Assembly (NCBI RefSeq): GCF_024704725.1
Contig: NZ_JALIQS010000003.1
Coordinates: forward strand, 124,001-188,000
Reading direction: 5' to 3'
Length of the DNA stretch: 64,000 bases
From: Shinella sp. CPCC 101442
GTDB taxonomy: Bacteria > Pseudomonadota > Alphaproteobacteria > Rhizobiales > Rhizobiaceae
Under the pieces are notes generated by a model that made no database searches, had not been told where the DNA came from, and was given only the letters and a program-made list of their open reading frames with translations. Within the stretch, counting starts at the first letter, position 1. Every line of letters begins with the position of its first letter. Made by a program: the position numbers and the translations under genes. Below, piece by piece: positions 56,912-64,000 of the stretch.

Positions 56912-57736
56912 TCAGGCCGGCGCATAGCGCACGAAGGCGAATTCGCTGCCGTCAGGCGACCAGTTCGGCACGTTCATCGTGCCTTGCCCACCGAAAAGCT
57001 CGAACAGAATCCTAGCATTGCCGCCATCCATATCCATGAGCCGCAGCCGCACGTCGAGATCGCGCGGATGATCGAAGACATCGCCATCATAGGAGAGCAC
57101 AAGCAGGTGTTTTCCATCCGGCGACGGATGCGGGAACCAGTCGCCATAGGGGCTGTCGGTGATGCGTGTCGGCTCCGAACCGTCAGGCCGCACCCGCCAT
57201 ATTTGCATGAGCCCCGTGCGGCTGGAGTTGAAATAGATCCACGCGCCGTCAGGAGAATAGTCCGGCCCGTCATTGCGGCCCTCGCCAAACGTCAACCGCA
57301 GCTCGGCGCCACCCTCGACAGGAATGGTATAGATATCGAAGGCATCACCCCGGATACCGCAATAGGCAAGCGTCTCTCCATCCGGCGACCAGCCATGCCA
57401 ATAGGACGGCAGGTTCGGCGTCACGAGCCGGGGCGCACCGCCTTCGGCCGGCAGCACGTAGATCGCCGATTTGCCGAATTCCACCTTGTCGCTGACAACG
57501 AGCAGGCGACCGTCGGGCGAGAGCCCGTGATCGTTGTTGCACTGAACAGCAAAACCGGTATCGATCCGCTCCGGCCCGCCGCCAGCCAGCGCCAGTCGGT
57601 AAAGCACCCCATCGCCATTGATGACCAGAAACCGCCCGTCCCGCGAAAAATTCGGTGCCTCGACCAATTTCTCCGTCTGCCAGACGACACGCGTCCGGCC
57701 GGTGACAATGTTGTGGATTTCGACGGAGCTGCGCAT
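56912..57736 (-). CDS. TolB-like beta-propeller (PD40) protein
   Basis: A 274-residue cytoplasmic-looking protein of about six blades. Each carries a PD40 motif (FSRDGRFLV, LSPDGRLLV, WSPDGETLA, YSPDGAWIY, PSPDGKHLL, WSPDGSEFA). There is no signal peptide, unlike TolB, which acts in the periplasm. It starts three bases after the nadE stop, so it is cotranscribed with nadE. The fold is clear; the binding partner or any hydrolase activity is unknown. Confidence 0.85.
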   Translation of the reverse strand: MRSSVEIHNIVTGRTRVVWQTEKLVEAPNFSRDGRFLVINGDGVLYRLALAGGGPERIDTGFAVQCNNDHGLSPDGRLLVVSDKVEFGKSAIYVLPAEGGAPRLVTPNLPSYWHGWSPDGETLAYCGIRGDAFDIYTIPVEGGAELRLTFGEGRNDGPDYSPDGAWIYFNSSRTGLMQIWRVRPDGSEPTRITDSPYGDWFPHPSPDGKHLLVLSYDGDVFDHPRDLDVRLRLMDMDGGNARILFELFGGQGTMNVPNWSPDGSEFAFVRYAPA

Positions 57737-57739
57737 GGT

Positions 57740-59419
57740 TTATCCCCGGTCACGATACCGGTTGGTGATGGGGTAGCGGCGGTCGCGGCCGAAGTTTTTC
57801 TTGGTGATCTTCACGCCGGGCGCCGACTGGCGGCGCTTGTATTCGGCGATGTAGAGCAGGTGCTCGATGCGGTGCACCGTCTTTACGTCATGGCCGCGCG
57901 CGACGATCTCCTCCGTGCTCATCTCCATTTCGACGAGGCATTCGAGGATGTCGTCGAGAACGGGATAGGGTGGAAGCGAATCCTGGTCGGTCTGGTTGGG
58001 ACGAAGCTCGGCCGAGGGCGCCTTGTCGATGATGTTCTTCGGGATCACCTCGCCGGTCGGACCGAGCGCGCCCGGTGGCAGGTGGGTGTTGCGCCAGCTG
58101 GAGAGTGCGTAGACCTGCATCTTGTAGAGGTCCTTGATCGGGTTGAAGCCGCCGTTCATGTCGCCGTAGAGCGTCGCATAGCCCACCGACATTTCGGACT
58201 TGTTGCCCGTCGTGACGACCATCGAGCCGAACTTGTTGGAGATCGCCATCAGGATGGTGCCCCGCGTGCGGCTCTGCAGGTTTTCTTCGGTGATGCCCTC
58301 TTCCGTCCCCTCGAACGTCTCGGAAAGCGCGGAGAGAAAACCGGCAACCGGCGCTTCGATCGGCACGGTGTCGTAGCGGCAACCGAGCAGCCTGGCGCAG
58401 TCGGCGGCGTCCTTGAGCGAGTCTTTCGACGTATAGCGATAGGGCAGCATGATGCAGCGCACCCGCTCCTCGCCCAGCGCATCGACGGCGATGGCCGCGC
58501 AGATGGCCGAGTCGATGCCGCCGGACAGGCCGAGCACGACATTCTTGAAGCCGTTCTTGTTGACATAGTCGCGGAAGCCGAGCAGGCAGGCGCGGTAATC
58601 CGCCTCCTCCTTCTCGGGAATGCGCGACATCGGCCCGCCATCGCAGACCCAGCCACCGTCCTCTTTCTTGAAGGTGACGAGCGCGATCGTCTCCTCGAAC
58701 TGGCTCATCTGGAAGGCGAGCGCCTTGTCGGCATTGAAGGCGAAGCTCGCGCCGTCGAAGACCAGTTCGTCCTGGCCGCCGAGCTGGTTGGCATAGAGCA
58801 GCGGCAGGCCGGTCTCGATGACCTGCTTCAGCACGACCTGATGGCGGATATCGACCTTGCCGCGATAGTAAGGCGAGCCGTTCGGCGAGAGCAGGATTTC
58901 CGCGCCGCTTTCGGCCAGCGTCTCGCAGACCCCCAGTTCGCCCCAGATATCCTCGCAGATCGGAATGCCGAGCCGCACGCCCCGGAAATTGACCGGGCCG
59001 GGCATCGCGCCCTGATCGAAGACGCGCTTTTCATCGAACTCGCCGTAGTTCGGCAGGTCCACCTTGTCTCTGACGGCGATAACCTTGCCCGCGTCGATGA
59101 CCGCGACGGCGTTGAAGCGGCCCGTCTCGTCCTGCCGGGGAAAGCCGATGATGACGCCGGGGCCGCCGTTTGCGGTGTCGGCGGCTAGATCGTCGACGGC
59201 GCGGCGGCAGGCCTTCAGGAAAGCGGGCTTCAGCACCAGATCCTCCGGCGGATAGCCGGAGATGAAGAGTTCCGTGAGCAGCAGCAGATCGGCGCCCTGT
59301 CGCGCAGCATCCTCGCGGGCGGCACGCGCCTTGGCGAGGTTGCCGGTGATGTCGCCGACAATAGGGTTCAATTGCGCGACGGCGATGCGAAGCGTCGCCT
59401 TTTCAATCTCGGAAGTCAT
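57740..59419 (-). CDS. nadE: Glutamine-dependent NAD+ synthase
   Basis: Last step of NAD synthesis: amidates deamido-NAD with glutamine nitrogen. It has 559 residues in two domains. The nitrilase-like glutaminase (about 1-270) has Glu50, Lys119 and Cys155 as catalytic triad. The synthetase (about 290-559) has the pyrophosphatase loop SGGIDS at 299-304 and TTGNKSEMSVGYATLYGD. The ATG at 59419 begins the conserved TLRIAVAQLNPIVGD; the open frame to 59866 extends through leader DNA. Confidence 0.95.
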   Translation of the reverse strand: MTSEIEKATLRIAVAQLNPIVGDITGNLAKARAAREDAARQGADLLLLTELFISGYPPEDLVLKPAFLKACRRAVDDLAADTANGGPGVIIGFPRQDETGRFNAVAVIDAGKVIAVRDKVDLPNYGEFDEKRVFDQGAMPGPVNFRGVRLGIPICEDIWGELGVCETLAESGAEILLSPNGSPYYRGKVDIRHQVVLKQVIETGLPLLYANQLGGQDELVFDGASFAFNADKALAFQMSQFEETIALVTFKKEDGGWVCDGGPMSRIPEKEEADYRACLLGFRDYVNKNGFKNVVLGLSGGIDSAICAAIAVDALGEERVRCIMLPYRYTSKDSLKDAADCARLLGCRYDTVPIEAPVAGFLSALSETFEGTEEGITEENLQSRTRGTILMAISNKFGSMVVTTGNKSEMSVGYATLYGDMNGGFNPIKDLYKMQVYALSSWRNTHLPPGALGPTGEVIPKNIIDKAPSAELRPNQTDQDSLPPYPVLDDILECLVEMEMSTEEIVARGHDVKTVHRIEHLLYIAEYKRRQSAPGVKITKKNFGRDRRYPITNRYRDRG

Positions 59420-59705
59420 GTCTGCGGACCCGTCTTTGCATGGTGTCCGATCCTGCGGAGGCCGCACTCTCGAACGGTCGAGAAGCTGTTTAGAGCATGA
59501 CAAGCGCTTTGGGAATGAAAAGCCTGACGATTGCATGCGCTTTCGCGCCAACCCCCTGCTTTTCAGTGGGTTCTCGGCACCATTGCCGCAAAGCAACAGG
59601 CGGAACCAAAGCACGGGGAGAACGTTGCAGAAACCGTTCATCTCCTGTTCAAGATGACGTCCGTATGACAGATACACGAAAGTTTCATGAAGTTTGGAGA
59701 CGGCC

Positions 59706-61634
59706 TTGGCCCTGTTTAATTCCGCAGCCGTGGCGATCGAAACCACCGAAGGAGGTGCCGTCGAGGCAGGTTCCTTCGCGCGCCGTGCGAAGGCATTCGC
59801 CGTCCTGCGCTCGCTTGCCGTTTCCGGCCTGCTGGCGCTCCTGACCGTTGTCGTCATCGAACTCATTACACGCGGTTCGATCGAGCAGACCTGGATCTAT
59901 TTCACCAATCTTGAGCAGCCGGCCTGGACCACCACCGGGGTCTTCTTCCTCACCTATCTCGCGCTCGACGCGCTGATCGGCCGCCAGCACAAGGGCGTGC
60001 TGTTCGTCGCGCCGCTCGTCGTGCTGATGGGCGTCATCTCGCAGCAGAAGCAGGTCTTCCTGACCGACCCGCTCTATCCGACGGACCTGCTCTTCGGCCG
60101 CCAGATCATGGAACTGATGCCTGTCCTCGTGCAGGATCGTCCGTGGACGGCCGCAGGCCTCGCCGTCGCCATCGTCGCCGCCGTCGTCGGCCTCGTCAGC
60201 CTCTGGGTCTTCGCCTGGCGCCGTTTCCGGCCGCTGACGCGCAAGGAGCGTCTTGCACGCCTCGCCATCGCGCTGCCGCTCTTGGCCGGCTTCGCCTCCA
60301 TCATGGACTACAACGAGTTCTCCTGGGTCCGCGACCGGTTGAAGGTCTTCCCGATCATGTGGGACCAGGCGGAAAACTATCGCCACAACGGCTTCGTCAT
60401 GGCGTTTGCCATCAATCTGCCCATGGCCAATGTTCAGGCGCCGGGCGGCTACATGGTCGATGCCATCGACAAGATCCCCTCCAAGCCGCTTCCCTTCGGC
60501 ACCACGCATCGCTCCAAGCCCGACGTGATCGTCGTGATGAGTGAATCGCTGTGGGATCCCACGCGCATCGACAGCGTCAAGCTCTCGCAGGACCCGATGC
60601 CGGTCATCCGGGAAAGCCAGGGCGGCCACGTCTTCTCGCCGGAATTCGGGGGGCTGACGGCCAATATCGAATTCGAGGCGCTGACGGGCTTCTCCAACGC
60701 TTTCCTGCCGACCGGCAGCATTCCCTACCAGCAATATATCCGCAAGCCGATCCCCTCGCTGGCGACGTTCTTCCGCGCGGAAGGCTACACGGCGCGCGCC
60801 ATCCACCCCTTCTCCGGCTGGTTCTGGAACCGTTCAAGCGTCTACAAGGCCTTCGGCTTCGAGACCTTCAAGGACGTCGACAAGATGCCGCCGCTCGCCA
60901 AGCGCGGCAACTTCACCTCCGACGAAGCCTTGACCAAGGAGATCATCCGTCAGGCAGACATGCAGGAAGATCCGTTCTTCTTCTTCACCGTCACGCTGCA
61001 GGGCCATGGTCCATATGACGACGGCCGCTACACGAAGACGGACATCACTCCCGAGGGCAAGCTGGACGCGCGCGACAACCGCATGCTGGCAAGCTACGCG
61101 CAGGGCGTGAAGGAAGCCGACCAGAGCCTGAAGATGCTGATGGACTGGGCGAAAAACCGCGACCGCGAGACGATCATCGTGGTCTTCGGCGACCACTTGC
61201 CGCCGCTCAACACGGTCTACCAGAATTCCGGCTACATGAAGGGCATCACCGCCGCGCGCAAGGGCTCGACCGAGCAGATGAAGAAGGAGCACGAAACCCC
61301 GCTCGTCATCTGGTCGAACAAGACGGGTGCGGAAAAGGATGTCGGCACGATCAGCCCGGCCTTCCTCTCCTACTACATCCTCAAGGAAGCCGGCTTCGAG
61401 CACCCCTACTACACGGGCTTCCTCGGCGCCGTGCATGACAAGCTGCGCGTCATCGACCGCTACATGCTGATTGACGCCAAGGGCAACGGCACGCCGGACT
61501 GGGCCCGCAAGAAGACGGTCGATCCGCTGGTGCGTGACTTCCGCTTCCTGCAGCACGACATCATGTTCGGCAAGCAGTACGGTCTCGAGCGTTTCTTCAA
61601 CTCCCACGCGGAGCTGATGAGCGCGGGCTACTGA
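59706..61634 (+). CDS. LtaS-like sulfatase-fold phosphoglycerol transferase
   Basis: A 642-residue membrane enzyme. Five hydrophobic segments occupy residues about 28-205. The periplasmic alkaline-phosphatase-fold domain keeps the LtaS active site: Glu280 (MSESLWD), nucleophile Thr318 (GGLTANIEFEALTG) and Asp496-His497 (VFGDHLPPL). Relatives polymerise or transfer glycerol phosphate from phosphatidylglycerol. In rhizobia a homologue (CgmB) decorates cyclic beta-1,2-glucans, a plausible role here. The TTG at 59706 is chosen because GGAGA lies five bases upstream; the frame also opens at 59694. It is divergent from nadE. Confidence 0.85.
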   Translation: MALFNSAAVAIETTEGGAVEAGSFARRAKAFAVLRSLAVSGLLALLTVVVIELITRGSIEQTWIYFTNLEQPAWTTTGVFFLTYLALDALIGRQHKGVLFVAPLVVLMGVISQQKQVFLTDPLYPTDLLFGRQIMELMPVLVQDRPWTAAGLAVAIVAAVVGLVSLWVFAWRRFRPLTRKERLARLAIALPLLAGFASIMDYNEFSWVRDRLKVFPIMWDQAENYRHNGFVMAFAINLPMANVQAPGGYMVDAIDKIPSKPLPFGTTHRSKPDVIVVMSESLWDPTRIDSVKLSQDPMPVIRESQGGHVFSPEFGGLTANIEFEALTGFSNAFLPTGSIPYQQYIRKPIPSLATFFRAEGYTARAIHPFSGWFWNRSSVYKAFGFETFKDVDKMPPLAKRGNFTSDEALTKEIIRQADMQEDPFFFFTVTLQGHGPYDDGRYTKTDITPEGKLDARDNRMLASYAQGVKEADQSLKMLMDWAKNRDRETIIVVFGDHLPPLNTVYQNSGYMKGITAARKGSTEQMKKEHETPLVIWSNKTGAEKDVGTISPAFLSYYILKEAGFEHPYYTGFLGAVHDKLRVIDRYMLIDAKGNGTPDWARKKTVDPLVRDFRFLQHDIMFGKQYGLERFFNSHAELMSAGY

Positions 61635-61690
61635 TTTCACCTGAAACAACGCTAGGCTGGGGCTCCGATTCTCTTTCCGGGGCCCTAGCC

Positions 61691-62221
61691 ATGAAACCCT
61701 TCGACGACGCCTCCCAGATCCTCTTCGGCAAACCGTCCGACCAGCTCGACGAAACCGAGCGCGAGGTTCTTCTCCACTCTCGTGAGGGCCGCATCCTGTC
61801 GGAAGACAGGAACGTCGCCTACCAGTCGAAGCAATCGCCCGGCGAACGCGTCGCGGATGCCATCGCGCGCGTCGGCGGCTCCTGGACCTTCATCATCAGC
61901 TTCCTCGTCTTCCTCTTCATCTGGACCCTGGCCAACACGATCCTGCTGACGAAAGACGCCTTCGACCCCTACCCCTTCATCTTCCTCAATCTCGTGCTCT
62001 CCATGCTCGCCGCCTTGCAGGCGCCGATCATCATGATGTCACAGAACCGGCAAGCCTCCCGCGACCGTTTCGAGGCCAGCAAGGACTACGAGGTCAACCT
62101 CAAGGCCGAGATCGAACTGATGGCGCTGCATCACAAGATCGACACCCACTTCGTCGGCGAGATTGCGGCATTGAAAATGGAAATCCTGCGGCTGCATGAA
62201 GCGTTACGAAACAGAATGTAA
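61691..62221 (+). CDS. DUF1003 membrane protein
   Basis: A 176-residue protein with two membrane helices (about 63-83 and 95-115), the second within FIFLNLVLSMLAALQAPIIMMSQNRQ, the DUF1003 signature. A C-terminal amphipathic helix (LKMEILRLHEALRNRM) may mediate oligomerisation. The function of the family is unknown. It follows the LtaS-like gene by 56 bp and may be cotranscribed. An inverted repeat overlaps its stop codon. Confidence 0.85.
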   Translation: MKPFDDASQILFGKPSDQLDETEREVLLHSREGRILSEDRNVAYQSKQSPGERVADAIARVGGSWTFIISFLVFLFIWTLANTILLTKDAFDPYPFIFLNLVLSMLAALQAPIIMMSQNRQASRDRFEASKDYEVNLKAEIELMALHHKIDTHFVGEIAALKMEILRLHEALRNRM

Positions 62222-62233
62222 CACTTTGTTACA
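62217..62233. promoter_or_regulatory. Inverted repeat overlapping DUF1003 stop codon
   Basis: TGTAAC-ACTTT-GTTACA: 6 bp perfect arms with a 5-base spacer, about 135 bp before tadE. Could be an operator for the tad genes or a transcript-end structure. Confidence 0.3.
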
Positions 62234-62366
62234 ACCCAAGGTGAGGATAAATGTAGGGATGTGAACCTATAGGAGAAATTAACATTTCGGGCGCACCGTT
62301 AGGCTGCATCCGCAATTCAAGGATGCGGGAAACTTAGGTTGTTCGTTAAACCAAGGAGGACATGTC

Positions 62367-62789
62367 ATGCACGTCTTGTCCCGCCTGTCGACGGATCGCA
62401 ATGGCACTTCGGCGCTGGAATTTGCGATCGTCGCCCCGCTCTTCTTCCTCGTTCTCTTCACGCTGATCGCTTACGGCATCTACCTTTCCGTGACGCACTC
62501 GGTGCAACAGATCGCCGCCGATGCTGCAAGAACTGCCGTCGCAGGCCTCAATTCGAGCGAGCGCGTGACGCTCGTCAATCACTATCTCGATGCCTCGCGG
62601 TTCAACTACTCGTTCATCAACCGCCGGAAGATGAAGGTGCTGGTCTCCGACGACCCAAACAATCCGGACCAGTTCACCGTCACGATCACCTACGATTCGA
62701 GTGATCTGCCCATCTGGAAGATGTTCACCTTCGCCTTGCCCGAGGACAAGATCGAACGTTACGCCACCGTGCGCGTGGGAGGGATGTGA
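62367..62789 (+). CDS. TadE-like pilus-assembly pseudopilin
   Basis: A 140-residue protein with one N-terminal helix (ALEFAIVAPLFFLVLFTLIAY, about 16-38) preceded by a short basic segment (RLSTDRNGTS). This is the TadE signature for pseudopilins of the tight-adherence system. The glutamate in SALEFA is the expected prepilin-like +5 residue. AAGGAGG lies seven bases before the ATG. The TadG-like gene follows two bases after its stop. No other tad or cpa genes are visible in the window. Confidence 0.88.
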   Translation: MHVLSRLSTDRNGTSALEFAIVAPLFFLVLFTLIAYGIYLSVTHSVQQIAADAARTAVAGLNSSERVTLVNHYLDASRFNYSFINRRKMKVLVSDDPNNPDQFTVTITYDSSDLPIWKMFTFALPEDKIERYATVRVGGM

Positions 62790-62791
62790 CC

Positions 62792-64000
62792 ATGAAACGT
62801 CTCAATTCGTTGGTTTCGAACCGTTCCGGCAATATCGGCACGCTCGCCGCACTCAGCTTGCCGTTGGTGATCTTCTCCGTCGCGCTCGGTGTCGATTATG
62901 GCTACCTCACGGTGCAGCAGCGCCAGTTGCAGGCATCCGCCGATCTCGCCGCCATTGCCGCGGCCGCGAATGTCGGCGAGGCGGAAAAATCGGCCGCGGC
63001 CTATTTCGCGTTGAACGGCCTGCCCGTCTCCGTTGCCGGCAGCGATGGCAACATCATCGCGCCAGTCGTCCTGCCGGGCTCCGGGCGCACGCCTGCCAAG
63101 GCAAAGGTCGAGCGCGGTCGCTACGTTGCAAATCCCGACATCGCGCCGGAACAGCGCTTCAAGGCGACGAGCGCCGATGCTGATGCCGCACGCGTGACGC
63201 TGTCGCGGTCGGGCGATCTGTTCGTCGCTTCGATCTTCACGGCCAAATCGCCGGTATTGACGGCGGTGGGGTCGGCGGCGCGCAACAAGATCGCCGCGTT
63301 CTCCGTGGGCACGCGGCTTGCCAGCCTCAATGACGGTATTCTCAACGCGCTGCTTGGCCAGTTGCTTGGCACGAAATTGTCGCTGAAAGTGATGGACTAC
63401 CGGGCGCTGCTCGACGCCGACATAGCGATCAATCCGTTCCTGAAGGCCGTTGCGACGGAACTGAACCTCACGGCGGCAACCTATGAAGACGTGCTGAATG
63501 CCGGCGTGACGATGCCGCAACTTCTCGCGTCCATGCGGGCGGTCGAAGGCCTTTCGGCCACGACGCGCTCGACGCTTAGGGCAATCGAACAGGCGACGGC
63601 GAGCAGCAAGGTCAAGTTGCCGCTGTCGCGCATCCTCAATATCGATCCGAAGAAGGGCGTTGCGGTCGCCACTGGTGGTGACTGGAAGATGTCGATCAAT
63701 GCGCTGCAGATGGTCTCGGCCGCCGCGGCGCTCGCCAATGGCAAGAACCAGGTGGCGCTCGATCTCGGCACCTCGCTGCCCGGCCTTGCCGCCGTCAGCG
63801 TGCGCCTTGCGATCGGCGAGCCGCCGGTCGAAACGCCCGCCCATCGCCTCGGTGAGCCGGGCAGCGCGGTGCGCAGCGCCCAAACGCGGCTTGCCGTGGA
63901 GGTGAGCTTCGACGGATTGGCGACGCTTGCGGGCCTGCGCATCAAGCTGCCGCTCTATGTCGAAGTCGCGGCCTCCGAAGCCAAGCTCGCCGATATCCGC
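62792..64000 (+). CDS. TadG-like protein (3' end cut off)
   Basis: The frame is open for 403 codons to the right edge. The N-terminus RSGNIGTLAALSLPLVIFSV followed by ALGVDYGYLTVQQRQLQASAD is the Flp-pilus TadG-type anchor, with an alanine-rich helix. A long region of alternating strands follows; no von Willebrand metal-ion motif has appeared in the first 400 residues. The ATG at 62792 has GGGAGGG overlapping the tadE end. It is cotranscribed with tadE. Confidence 0.82.
   Translation, partial: MKRLNSLVSNRSGNIGTLAALSLPLVIFSVALGVDYGYLTVQQRQLQASADLAAIAAAANVGEAEKSAAAYFALNGLPVSVAGSDGNIIAPVVLPGSGRTPAKAKVERGRYVANPDIAPEQRFKATSADADAARVTLSRSGDLFVASIFTAKSPVLTAVGSAARNKIAAFSVGTRLASLNDGILNALLGQLLGTKLSLKVMDYRALLDADIAINPFLKAVATELNLTAATYEDVLNAGVTMPQLLASMRAVEGLSATTRSTLRAIEQATASSKVKLPLSRILNIDPKKGVAVATGGDWKMSINALQMVSAAAALANGKNQVALDLGTSLPGLAAVSVRLAIGEPPVETPAHRLGEPGSAVRSAQTRLAVEVSFDGLATLAGLRIKLPLYVEVAASEAKLADIR

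Noticed and set aside
56873-59188. 771-codon plus-strand frame across nadE and the propeller gene
   Set aside because: Antisense to two well-supported genes; product shows no family motif.
59485-59515. AGAGCATGACAAGCGC-like string resembling a rhizobial repeat start
   Set aside because: No matching second arm was found, so I do not call it a repeat element.

Overview
This window looks like a piece of the main chromosome of a Rhizobiaceae alphaproteobacterium (Rhizobium, Agrobacterium, Ensifer or Shinella-like). GC content is high and even. The alaS-recA and cckA-(FliO-like)-dksA neighbourhoods, a rhizobial recA operator of the TTG-N11-CAA type, a growth-pole-ring giant protein (GPR/RgsE) and a malic enzyme fused to a phosphotransacetylase domain all point there. 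I cannot name the genus. I see no rRNA, tRNA, insertion sequence, prophage or CRISPR. Almost all DNA is coding, and both strands are used.

Layout. 1-5.5 kb: a HerA/DUF87-type ATPase cut by the left edge, the trmJ-murI pair, a secreted protein, icd and a GST. 5.6-9.6 kb: an AraC/GyrI-type regulator, a SulP transporter and a membrane diguanylate cyclase. 9.6-13.9 kb: alaS and recA, with a recA terminator and SOS operator. 14-16.3 kb: psuK-psuG (pseudouridine catabolism) and a VOC protein. 16.3-23.8 kb: cckA, a FliO-like membrane protein, a zinc-ligand-poor dksA, a GGDEF-EAL protein and SixA. 23.9-29.6 kb: a YcjX/YcjF pair, a secreted protein, folP-folB-folK and a DUF922 secreted protease. 29.6-31.5 kb: a candidate small RNA with CU-rich loops, a 2Fe-2S ferredoxin and an orphan HPt protein.

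31.5-38.8 kb: the 2047-residue GPR/RgsE-type protein, with tandem 22-residue repeats and a perfect TTAA-N7-TTAA (CtrA-type) site upstream, followed by a Tim44-like protein. 38.9-43.1 kb: an Mla-like lipid transport operon. 43.1-50 kb: an enolase-superfamily epimerase, an MFS transporter, an LpxH-like phosphoesterase, a malic enzyme, and a divergent HxlR regulator/GST pair. 50-55.2 kb: an ABC-F ATPase, a PhyH-like dioxygenase, a DUF2865 protein, and bluB behind a cobalamin riboswitch. 55.3-64 kb: a second membrane diguanylate cyclase, a beta-propeller protein with nadE, an LtaS-like phosphoglycerol transferase, a DUF1003 protein, and TadE with a TadG-like protein cut by the right edge.

Common threads are cell-cycle and polar-growth control (cckA, gpr with its CtrA-type site, the HPt protein), c-di-GMP turnover (three GGDEF proteins) and envelope biogenesis (Mla, LpxH-like, LtaS-like). 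I found no clearly new defence or mobile system. The least explained items are the candidate sRNA, the gpr locus with its regulatory region, the FliO-like protein, and several perfect palindromes in divergent promoter regions.
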